From an uncultured Gammaproteobacteria bacterium (GTDB taxonomy: Bacteria > Pseudomonadota > Gammaproteobacteria > Acidiferrobacterales > CAJVXG01), in NCBI GenBank assembly GCA_913009215.1, contig CAJVXG010000082.1, forward strand, positions 1 through 7,175: a stretch of DNA of 7,175 bases, read 5' to 3'. The stretch's first letter is position 1. Each line of letters begins with the position of its first letter. The position numbers were made by a program, and so were the translations under genes. The notes beneath the pieces are model-generated. The model was given only the letters and a program-made list of their open reading frames with translations, searched no databases and had not been told where the DNA came from. Below are positions 1 to 5,516 of this stretch, one piece after another.

Positions 1-164
1 AGCCTGCATTTTGCTCTTACTGCTTTTGGAATGGGCACGCCTTTCTTAAAAGGCATGGTCTTCTGTACAGTAATGGTGTCTTTAATAGTATCTTTTGCCC
101 AGCTTACGCTGGCGCCTAAAAGTGTGGTAATGATCAATGTTAAAAAGAGTGACACAAAACGCAT
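1..164 (-). CDS. Exported protein of unknown function, N-terminal part only
   Basis: An open frame reads leftward from an ATG at 164-162 to the window edge without a stop: 54 codons, C-terminus missing. The first 23 residues form a classic Sec signal peptide: one Arg, a long hydrophobic core (FVSLFLTLIITTLLG), then SVSWA before Lys-Asp, which fits cleavage after Ala23. The mature start is Lys/Thr rich, continues with PFKKGVPIPKAVRAKC, and has one cysteine at residue 53. There is no lipobox Cys at the cleavage point, so a soluble periplasmic or secreted protein is more likely than a lipoprotein. A GGGAG ribosome site (171-175) lies 6 bases before the start, and a plausible promoter lies just upstream. 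I do not recognise the family and assign no function. The signal peptide plus the ribosome site make the gene itself convincing. Confidence 0.7.
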   Translation of the reverse strand, partial: MRFVSLFLTLIITTLLGASVSWAKDTIKDTITVQKTMPFKKGVPIPKAVRAKCR

Positions 165-192
165 AATGCTCTCCCGGCAAGTAATTGAAAAT

Positions 193-221
193 GGTATATT
201 GCTTAGTTCGTTACAGAGCAA
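193..221 (-). promoter_or_regulatory. Candidate sigma-70 promoter for the leftward exported-protein gene
   Basis: On the minus strand, TTGCTC (221-216) and TATACC (198-193) are separated by exactly 17 bases, a sigma-70 arrangement with 3/6 and 4/6 consensus matches. Transcription would start near 186, giving a leader of about 20 bases to the ATG at 164. For the opposite direction, only a weak TATAGA (224-229) is visible, with TTGCTT (199-204) at a poor 19-base spacing, so I do not call the rightward operon promoter separately. If both are used, they overlap. Prediction by eye only. Confidence 0.35.
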
Positions 222-253
222 AGTATAGACTGACGTTTTGCATTATCCAGATT

Positions 254-260
254 GAGGAGG
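254..260 (+). promoter_or_regulatory. Strong Shine-Dalgarno GAGGAGG that fixes the TTG start of the exonuclease gene
   Basis: GAGGAGG sits 4 bases before the TTG at 265. An in-frame TGA at 253-255 overlaps the site, so no earlier start is possible. The next candidate start codons would remove the first beta strand and the DIET catalytic motif. TTG at 265 is therefore the initiation codon. Confidence 0.8.
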
Positions 261-264
261 CGGT

Positions 265-1047
265 TTGATAAATAACATCTTTGTATTTGATATCGAAACC
301 ATACCGGATGTTGAGACTGGCAGGAAATTGTATGATATTGCCGATCTGGACGATGATGGAATAGCACGCATTTTGTTCCAGAAGCAGTTGGAAAAAACCA
401 ATGGCGCCAGCGATTTTTTGCCGCTGTATATGCACAAGGTTGTGGCCATCTCTATCGTTTTTCGCCAGGGCGATCAGATCAAGGTCTGGTCGCTGGGAGA
501 TCTCGAATCTGACGAGTCCGAAATAGTACGTCGTTTTTTTGATGGCATCGAAAAATACTCGCCAACCCTGGTGTCATGGAACGGCAGTGGTTTTGATTTA
601 CCGGTTTTGCATTACCGCTCTCTGAAGCACGGTATTGCAGCACCTCGTTACTGGGATATGGGCAGTGACGATCGCGATATGAAATGGAATAACTACATCA
701 GCCGATTTCATTTCAGGCACACCGATCTGATGGATGTATTGGCGGCTTATCAGCCCAGGGGCAGCGCACCCCTGGATGGGCTGTCGACCATGCTTGGCTT
801 CCCCGGCAAAATGGGCATGAGCGGCGCGTCGGTATGGGAGCAGTACCAGCAAGGTGAATTGCAGGCCATTCGTGATTACTGCGAGACCGATGTGCTGAAT
901 ACCTATCTCATATATTTACGTTGGGAGTTGATACGCGGCAATCTCGATCAGGCCGGGTGGGACAAAGAGACAACACTGCTCAAAGATACCCTGCGTGACG
1001 CCAGGAAACCCCATCTCGACGCCTTTCTGGAGGCATGGGACGCTTAA
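265..1047 (+). CDS. PolB-like 3'-5' exonuclease (DEDD superfamily)
   Basis: A 260-residue protein of the predicted 3'-5' exonuclease family related to the proofreading domain of DNA polymerase B (COG3298 / DNA_pol_B_exo2 type). The DEDDy catalytic motifs are all visible. Exo I is FDIET with Asp9 and Glu11, Exo II is SWNGSGFD with Asn106 and Asp111, and Exo III is YCETD with Tyr205 and Asp209. HTDLMD (152-157) and the SWNGSGFDLPVL stretch are typical of this family. Such enzymes hydrolyse DNA or RNA 3' ends with two metal ions in the cytoplasm. The physiological substrate of this stand-alone family is not established, as far as I know. It starts at a TTG with a strong ribosome site and is the first gene of the rightward operon, ending 3 bases before rlmD. 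The family call is firm; a specific repair or RNA-processing role would be inference. Confidence 0.9.
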   Translation: MINNIFVFDIETIPDVETGRKLYDIADLDDDGIARILFQKQLEKTNGASDFLPLYMHKVVAISIVFRQGDQIKVWSLGDLESDESEIVRRFFDGIEKYSPTLVSWNGSGFDLPVLHYRSLKHGIAAPRYWDMGSDDRDMKWNNYISRFHFRHTDLMDVLAAYQPRGSAPLDGLSTMLGFPGKMGMSGASVWEQYQQGELQAIRDYCETDVLNTYLIYLRWELIRGNLDQAGWDKETTLLKDTLRDARKPHLDAFLEAWDA

Positions 1048-1050
1048 GCC

Positions 1051-2397
1051 ATGTCGTCGTCCCGAGCGAAACGGAAACCGGTTACCGCCGACGCGATTAT
1101 TGAATCACTCAATTATGATGGTCGCGGCGTGACCCATGTTGGTAACAATATCGTATTTGTCGATGGCGCTTTGCCCGGCGAGGCAGTGACGATCGAGTAT
1201 CGAAAAAAGCGGAGAAAAATATATGAAGGGCAGGTGCTGTCAATACAGCAACAGGCCCCTGATCGCATTCAACCCCGCTGTCCGTACTTCGGCGTATGCG
1301 GCGGTTGCAGTTTGCAGCACATGTCGGCCACGGCGCAGATCGATGCCAAACTAAATGTACTGAAAGAAAACCTGCAACATATCGGCAAGCTAAGCCCTGA
1401 GCATTATTTGCCGGCGTTAACAGACCAGGAGTGGGGTTACCGGCGCAAGGCACGGCTGGGGTTGCGTTATGTGCCTAAAAAAGGTGGCCTGTTATTGGGT
1501 TTTCGGGAACGTCGCAGTAGTTATGTCACTAACCTGGATGCCTGCCTCAATCTGGATGAACGCATATCCAGCCTGCTAACCCCACTGCGTGAATGCATTG
1601 CATCGTTGTCTGTCCCTGAGCAGATTCCCCAGATAGAGGTGGCGGGTGGTGAGCATGGGCTGGTATTTGTAATACGACATTTACAGACATTGGCCGATAC
1701 AGATTTACATAGCCTGCGATTATTTTCTCAAGACCACGATGTGCAGATCTTCCTGCAAGACGGCGGGCTGGAATCCATTTATTGTCTGGCGCCGGATCAC
1801 CCTGAACCACTGTCATTCAGCTTGCCGGATTATGGTTTGACGTATCATTTTTTACCAACCGATTTTACCCAGGTTAATTTCGGTATTAACCGGAAGATGG
1901 TTGCCAGGGCTGTGGGGTTACTTGAACTTGATCAAAAGGATGCCGTACTGGAGCTATTTTGCGGCCTGGGTAACTTTACGCTACCAATGGCGCTACAAGC
2001 CAGTAAGGTGTTGGGAATCGAGGGTAATGATGGTTTGGTAGACCGCGCCAGAAAAAATGCAGAACGGAATAATATTACAAATGCAGAATTCCGTTCAGCC
2101 GATCTTTATGGTCATCCTGATGCCGGACTGTGGCGTGGCTTTGAGTTTAATAAAGTATTGCTGGACCCTCCACGTAGTGGTGCGCAGGAAGTGTTACCAT
2201 TAATAATGCAGCAAAAACCGGAGCGCATCGTTTATGTCTCCTGCAACCCGGCAACACTGGCACGTGACAGTGCCTATCTGGTACATGAACAGGGCTATAC
2301 CCTGTACAGCGCAGGAGTGATGGATATGTTCCCACATACCAGCCATGTGGAATCCATAGCACTATTTCTCAGAGGGGAGCATGGTGGCGGAAATTAA
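1051..2397 (+). CDS. rlmD: 23S rRNA (uracil-1939-C5)-methyltransferase RlmD
   Basis: A 448-residue SAM-dependent enzyme (older name RumA) that methylates C5 of U1939 in 23S rRNA. An N-terminal TRAM-like RNA-binding domain (about 8-66) is followed by the iron-sulfur cluster cysteines Cys77, Cys83 and Cys86 (CPYFGVCGGC) and the distant Cys165. The QVNFGIN segment (274-280) leads into the Rossmann domain, with the SAM loop ELFCGLGNFTLP (301-312) and LLDPPRSGA (370-378). The catalytic nucleophile is Cys398 in YVSCNPATLARD, and Glu434 in HVESIAL is the expected base. The Fe-S cysteines and motif set favour RlmD over TrmA or the paralogue RlmC; RlmD is also the longer, TRAM-containing form. It begins 3 bases after the exonuclease stop with only a weak GGGA ribosome site, suggesting translational coupling. 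Its 3' end overlaps the next gene by 17 bases. Confidence 0.95.
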   Translation: MSSSRAKRKPVTADAIIESLNYDGRGVTHVGNNIVFVDGALPGEAVTIEYRKKRRKIYEGQVLSIQQQAPDRIQPRCPYFGVCGGCSLQHMSATAQIDAKLNVLKENLQHIGKLSPEHYLPALTDQEWGYRRKARLGLRYVPKKGGLLLGFRERRSSYVTNLDACLNLDERISSLLTPLRECIASLSVPEQIPQIEVAGGEHGLVFVIRHLQTLADTDLHSLRLFSQDHDVQIFLQDGGLESIYCLAPDHPEPLSFSLPDYGLTYHFLPTDFTQVNFGINRKMVARAVGLLELDQKDAVLELFCGLGNFTLPMALQASKVLGIEGNDGLVDRARKNAERNNITNAEFRSADLYGHPDAGLWRGFEFNKVLLDPPRSGAQEVLPLIMQQKPERIVYVSCNPATLARDSAYLVHEQGYTLYSAGVMDMFPHTSHVESIALFLRGEHGGGN

Positions 2398-2878
2398 ACA
2401 CAGCATTGTCGTTGATGTCGATATACAGACGCTCAGGCTCCTGGGAAATGATGGCCAGGTATTGCTAGAAGCGCCAATCTCGACAGCCAGAAAGGGGGTG
2501 GGTGAAATCAATGGCAGCGAACAAACGCCAAGAGGCAGACATATTATCCGTGCCAAGATCGGTGCCCGACAGCCTGTCAATACGATATTTGTTGGCCGGC
2601 GATCAACCAATGAAATTTACACCAGTGAGTTGCGTCAACAACATCCGGGTCGTGACTGGATACTGACCCGTATACTCTGGCTCAGTGGAACCGAGCCGGG
2701 AAAGAACCGATTGGGTAATGTGGATACCATGCGACGATATGTCTACATCCACGGAGCGCCCGATGAAGACGAGATGGGTGTGCCGGGTTCTCATGGCTGC
2801 ATCAAAATGCGAAACCATGATGTTATTGAACTATTTGACAGGGTGGCGCTGTACACTCCGGTAATCATCAAGGCATAG
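2381..2878 (+). CDS. Leaderless YkuD-domain (L,D-transpeptidase-fold) protein, candidate cytosolic L,D-carboxypeptidase
   Basis: A 165-residue protein made almost entirely of one YkuD domain. The catalytic signature is complete: YIHGAP with His124, then GSHGCIKMRN with His138 and nucleophile Cys140. TPRGRHII (49-56) and TRILWLSG (96-103) are other family landmarks. Unlike periplasmic L,D-transpeptidases, it has no signal peptide, transmembrane segment, LysM or PG-binding domain: the first 20 residues are MVAEIKHSIV followed by polar sequence. It starts inside rlmD behind a GAGGGGAG ribosome site and ends 4 bases before nagZ, a cytosolic peptidoglycan-recycling gene. A YkuD-fold cytosolic L,D-carboxypeptidase (LdcV of Vibrio cholerae, from memory) acts on recycled tetrapeptides; the same role here is inferred from the missing leader and the neighbour. 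The alternative is an L,D-transpeptidase exported by a non-classical route. Fold confident, role moderate. Confidence 0.9.
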   Translation: MVAEIKHSIVVDVDIQTLRLLGNDGQVLLEAPISTARKGVGEINGSEQTPRGRHIIRAKIGARQPVNTIFVGRRSTNEIYTSELRQQHPGRDWILTRILWLSGTEPGKNRLGNVDTMRRYVYIHGAPDEDEMGVPGSHGCIKMRNHDVIELFDRVALYTPVIIKA

Positions 2879-2882
2879 GAAA

Positions 2883-3908
2883 ATGACACTGGGTCCCATC
2901 ATGGCCGATGTTGCTGGCCTGGAGTTACAAGACGATGAGCGCGAACGATTGATGCACCCATACATCGGCGCGGTCATTCTGTTCGCCCGCAATTATGAAT
3001 CACCGGAGCAGGTCGCCGTTTTGGCACAAAACATACACCGCCTGCGTGAACCACGTTTGCTGGTTTGTGTTGATCACGAAGGCGGAAGGGTACAGCGCTT
3101 CCGTAAAGGCTTTACCGAGTTACCTCCCATGCATCGCTTTGGCGATCTTTATGAAGACAACCCCAGACGGGCGAGAAGATTAGCCGAGCAATGTGGCTGG
3201 TTACTGGCTACCGAGTTGCGGGCCGTGGATATGGATTTCAGTTTTACCCCGGTGCTGGATATGGATCGTGGTATCAGCAAGGTGGTGGGTGATCGCGCCT
3301 TTCACAGCAGTCCGGATATTATTACCAATCTGGCGCACGAACTCATGCATGGCCTCAAGCGCGGAGGTATGGTGGCCATCGGCAAGCACTTCCCGGGTCA
3401 CGGTGGCGTCGAGGCCGATTCCCATGTTGATATGCCGGTGGATGAGCGCAGTTATGACGATATCGCCATGGAGGACCTGGTGCCATTCAGCCGTATGATT
3501 GAATACGGACTGGCCGGCATCATGCCGGCCCATGTGATATACAAGAATGTCGACCCCATGCCCGCCGGTTTCTCCCGCTTCTGGTTGCAGCAGGTATTGC
3601 GTAAGCGACTGGGGTTTGAAGGCGTTATTTTTAGTGACGATCTCTCTATGGCCGGAGCCCATGTAGTCGGGGATATGGTGCAACGGGCACGGACAGCGTT
3701 GCAGGCCGGGTGCGACATGGCGCTGGTCTGTAACGATCCAGACAGTGTGGACACGGTACTGGACGGACTCGACTGGACGCAGAATCCGGCCTCAGCCATG
3801 CGTATTTCCCGTCTGCATGGCAAGAATACGATCACGTGGGCCGATCTACAGAAAAACAGGGAATATAAGCAAACCCGGGATATGGTGTCAGACCTGCTGG
3901 CGCTATAG
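2883..3908 (+). CDS. nagZ: Beta-N-acetylhexosaminidase NagZ (GH3), peptidoglycan recycling
   Basis: A 341-residue cytoplasmic glycoside hydrolase family 3 enzyme, the same length as E. coli NagZ. It removes non-reducing GlcNAc from GlcNAc-1,6-anhydroMurNAc (peptides) that AmpG imports during wall turnover. Visible motifs in order are VILFARNY (31-38), CVDHEGGRVQRF (62-73), FTPVLDMD (121-128), KHFPGHGG (168-175) followed by the Asp179-Ser-His181 acid/base dyad, and FSDDLSM (250-256) with Asp252 as likely nucleophile. It has one TIM-barrel domain and no signal peptide, as expected for the Gram-negative type. In many gammaproteobacteria its product feeds AmpR-controlled beta-lactamase induction; no ampC or ampR is in this window. 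It starts 4 bases after the YkuD gene, whose last codons supply an AGGA ribosome site, so the two should be made together. No defects seen. Confidence 0.96.
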   Translation: MTLGPIMADVAGLELQDDERERLMHPYIGAVILFARNYESPEQVAVLAQNIHRLREPRLLVCVDHEGGRVQRFRKGFTELPPMHRFGDLYEDNPRRARRLAEQCGWLLATELRAVDMDFSFTPVLDMDRGISKVVGDRAFHSSPDIITNLAHELMHGLKRGGMVAIGKHFPGHGGVEADSHVDMPVDERSYDDIAMEDLVPFSRMIEYGLAGIMPAHVIYKNVDPMPAGFSRFWLQQVLRKRLGFEGVIFSDDLSMAGAHVVGDMVQRARTALQAGCDMALVCNDPDSVDTVLDGLDWTQNPASAMRISRLHGKNTITWADLQKNREYKQTRDMVSDLLAL

Positions 3909-3916
3909 AATAGCGC
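3900..3916 (+). repeat. Stem-loop straddling the nagZ stop codon
   Basis: GCGCTAT (3900-3906) and ATAGCGC (3910-3916) are perfect 7-base complements around a 3-base loop, and the nagZ TAG lies at the hairpin tip. The hairpin is followed by GCGTTACTGC rather than a T run, so it does not look like an intrinsic terminator. It could affect nagZ termination, protect the upstream mRNA 3' end, or set the nagZ/speD expression ratio. The structure is seen directly; any function is inference. Confidence 0.5.
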
Positions 3917-3957
3917 GCGTTACTGCAGATGGCGGTATTTTATGACAATCCTGTAAC

Positions 3958-3963
3958 GGGGGA
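3958..3963 (+). promoter_or_regulatory. GGGGGA ribosome site that supports the GTG start of speD
   Basis: GGGGGA lies 6 bases before the GTG at 3970. An in-frame TGA at 3943-3945 blocks any further extension, and no ATG, GTG or TTG occurs in frame between 3970 and the conserved KLKLESFNN block. GTG at 3970 is therefore the only start that keeps the conserved N-terminus. Confidence 0.65.
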
Positions 3964-3969
3964 ATACCG

Positions 3970-4782
3970 GTGCCCAAGATTGAACCACTGGACAAGCTCA
4001 AACTGGAAAGCTTTAACAACCTTACCAAGACGCTGAGCTTCAATATCTACGATATTTGTTATGCGCACAATGGCGCTGAACAAAAGAAATATATCTCCTA
4101 TATCGATGAAGAGTACAACGCCGAACGCCTGACCAATATCCTTAAAGATGTGGCCGAGATCATTGGCGCCAGCATTCTCAACATTGCCCATCAGGATTAC
4201 GATCCGGAAGGCGCCAGCGTGACCATGCTGATTGCCGAATTGCCGATTATCGATGAGCCGAGAAACCCGGAAGAGCCAGGCCCGGTGAAACCGCAGCCCG
4301 ATGCCGTGGTGGCCCACCTGGATAAAAGCCATATTACGGTACATACTTATCCGGAGAGCCATCCAGTGTATGGTATCAGTACTTTTCGTGCCGATATCGA
4401 CGTTGCTACCTGCGGCAAGATCTCACCATTGCGGGCGCTGAATTTCCTGATCCACAGTTTTGATTCGGATATTGTTATTGTCGATTACCGGGTGCGTGGC
4501 TTTACCCGGGATATGAATGGTCAGAAACATTATATCGATCATGAGATCAATTCCATCCAGAGTTTTATCGACCAGGAAACCCTGGATCGCTACCAGGCCA
4601 TGGATGTGAACGTGTTCCAGGAAAACATGTTTCATACCAAAATGATGGTAAAGGACTTTACACTGGATAATTATTTATTTGGTATTGACGAAGCAGACTT
4701 GAGCGATAACGAGAGGCAGCTGGCCATAGAGAGACTCAATAGCGAAATGCTGGAAATCTTTTATGGCCGTAACATGAGTTAG
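3970..4782 (+). CDS. speD: S-adenosylmethionine decarboxylase proenzyme SpeD (E. coli type)
   Basis: A 270-residue proenzyme (E. coli about 264) that decarboxylates SAM to supply the aminopropyl donor for spermidine. It cleaves itself between Lys119 and Ser120 in HLDKSHITVHTYPES, giving a beta chain of 119 residues and an alpha chain whose N-terminal Ser becomes the pyruvoyl cofactor. Other conserved blocks are FNNLTKTLSFNIYDICYA (15-32), FRADIDVATCGKISPL (139-154) with active-site Cys148, DYRVRGFTRD (172-181) and FYGRN near the end. The linker at 91-112 is Pro/Glu rich and slightly longer than in E. coli. A 61-base gap with a hairpin separates it from nagZ; it may be the last gene of the operon or have its own promoter, though I see no convincing one. 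speE is not in the window. It ends 5 bases before the convergent efp stop. Confidence 0.95.
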   Translation: MPKIEPLDKLKLESFNNLTKTLSFNIYDICYAHNGAEQKKYISYIDEEYNAERLTNILKDVAEIIGASILNIAHQDYDPEGASVTMLIAELPIIDEPRNPEEPGPVKPQPDAVVAHLDKSHITVHTYPESHPVYGISTFRADIDVATCGKISPLRALNFLIHSFDSDIVIVDYRVRGFTRDMNGQKHYIDHEINSIQSFIDQETLDRYQAMDVNVFQENMFHTKMMVKDFTLDNYLFGIDEADLSDNERQLAIERLNSEMLEIFYGRNMS

Positions 4783-4787
4783 CTGTT

Positions 4788-5348
4788 TTAGGCCCTTTCT
4801 ATATACTCGCCGGTATCGGTGTTTACTTTTATTTTGTCACCAATATTAACGAACGTCGGTACGGTCACGGTCAGGCCGGTTTCCAGTTTGGCCGGTTTGC
4901 CGGATCCGGATGCAGTTTGGCCTTTAATAGCGGCATCGGTGTCTACCACCTCCAGCACTATCGTGCCAGGCAATTGCAGGCCAATCGGCTTTTCGTTATA
5001 GAAGCTGACAATGACCTCGATGTTGGGAATAATGTATTCCACCTGACCCTCAAGATCCTCTGCGGAGAGGTTTAACTGCTCGTAGGTCTTGCTGTCCATA
5101 AAGACATATTGATCGCCATCGGCATAGGAGTAGGTCATATCCCGGGACTCGACATGGGCCTTTTCAACCTTGTCTTCGGAGCGAAAGCGTTCATTGAGCT
5201 TGGTACCGTCGTCTACGGCCTTCATTTCGGCCTGAACAAAGGCACCGCCTTTCCCCGGTTTAACATGGCTGGTTTTGGCCACGCGCCAAAGCCTGCCGTT
5301 GTGTTCGATCAGATTGCCGACCTTGATTTCAAATGCCGAGATTTTCAT
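4788..5348 (-). CDS. efp: Elongation factor P
   Basis: A 186-residue translation factor that binds between the P and E sites and relieves ribosomes stalled on polyproline. Three beta-barrel domains are expected: KOW-like (about 1-64), OB domain 2 (about 65-127) and OB domain 3 (about 128-186). The domain I loop HVKPGKGGAF places Lys33 at the tip, the residue that EpmA beta-lysylates in E. coli (Lys34 there); a lysine here excludes the EarP/rhamnosyl-Arg type. Domain III carries the conserved VVDTD, IKGQT and VNTDTGEYIER. The KISAFEIKVGNLIEH start and GTKLNERFRS resemble alphaproteobacterial EF-Ps more than the E. coli sequence. No epmA or epmB is in the window. CGGAG (5360-5364) is the best ribosome site, 11 bases from the ATG, rather far. 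The gene is convergent with speD and divergent from the UDG gene. Confidence 0.96.
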   Translation of the reverse strand: MKISAFEIKVGNLIEHNGRLWRVAKTSHVKPGKGGAFVQAEMKAVDDGTKLNERFRSEDKVEKAHVESRDMTYSYADGDQYVFMDSKTYEQLNLSAEDLEGQVEYIIPNIEVIVSFYNEKPIGLQLPGTIVLEVVDTDAAIKGQTASGSGKPAKLETGLTVTVPTFVNIGDKIKVNTDTGEYIERA

Positions 5349-5403
5349 GTCACACTATGCTCCGATGTCGTGCGGTAAAAGGCAGGCATTCTAACAAACT
5401 GGC

Positions 5404-5421
5404 AGGGGCAAATATGCCCCT
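5404..5421 (-). repeat. GC-rich hairpin in the efp upstream leader
   Basis: AGGGGCA (5404-5410) and TGCCCCT (5415-5421) form a perfect 7-base-pair stem with an AATA loop, five of the pairs G-C. It lies 56 bases upstream of the efp ATG, at the boundary between GC-balanced leader and AT-rich promoter DNA. Read rightward it is followed by TTGCTTAAGC, only a weak T run. It may be a leader stem-loop in the efp mRNA, an operator, or a boundary to leftward/rightward transcription. The structure is visible; the role is unknown. Confidence 0.5.
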
Positions 5422-5516
5422 TTGCTTAAGCTTATATTATGTAATCAAATCAATATGATATAATATATAACTAATGTATTTTATAATTCTATAACTGCTG
5501 TATATCATAGTCTCCA
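5422..5516. other. AT-rich divergent promoter region between efp and the UDG gene
   Basis: This stretch is strikingly AT-rich compared with the rest of the window and carries no gene. It contains two perfect TATAAT hexamers (5459-5464 and 5482-5487), the tandem direct repeat ATCAA-ATCAA (5444-5453) and an imperfect AT inverted repeat (TTATATTAT at 5432-5440 against ATAATATATAA at 5460-5470). The rightward promoter is listed separately. A leftward efp promoter must also lie here or close by, but I find no pair with good -35/-10 spacing. AT-rich islands of this kind are frequent binding sites for nucleoid proteins. Confidence 0.55.
5456..5464 (+). promoter_or_regulatory. Extended -10 promoter for the UDG-uvrC pair
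   Basis: TGATATAAT is a perfect extended -10 element (TGn followed by consensus TATAAT). No -35 match is present at 16-18 bases upstream, which extended -10 promoters tolerate. Transcription would begin near 5471, giving a leader of about 46 bases before the ATG at 5517. The second TATAAT at 5482-5487 lacks the TGn extension and a -35, so it is the weaker candidate. Confidence 0.5.

Noticed and set aside
31..228. Plus-strand 65-codon open frame at the left end
   Set aside because: It is the complement of the signal-peptide gene on the minus strand, whose leader peptide, promoter and ribosome site are better evidence.
218..241. Possible hairpin GCAAA...TTTGC in the left intergenic region
   Set aside because: Only five pairs with a 14-base loop; too weak to call.
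534..540. Run of seven T within the exonuclease gene as a possible programmed slippage site
   Set aside because: The frame continues through it to an intact full-length protein, and it simply encodes two phenylalanines; no alternative product is supported.
3201..3683. Long antisense open frame of 160 codons inside nagZ
   Set aside because: It lies wholly within a well-supported conserved gene and has no recognisable motif or ribosome site, so it is a shadow frame. The same applies to the other minus-strand frames inside rlmD, speD, the UDG gene and uvrC.
4783..4787. Bidirectional terminator between speD and efp
   Set aside because: The gap is five bases, and no inverted repeat or T run spans the junction.
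5109..5378. Plus-strand 89-codon open frame opposite efp
   Set aside because: It is antisense to an unmistakable EF-P gene and its sequence resembles no family I know.
5443..5460. Possible IHF or FNR site in the ATCAA-ATCAA repeat
   Set aside because: The TTR part of the IHF consensus does not fit at the required spacing for either repeat, and the ATCAA units are direct rather than inverted, so there is no FNR palindrome.
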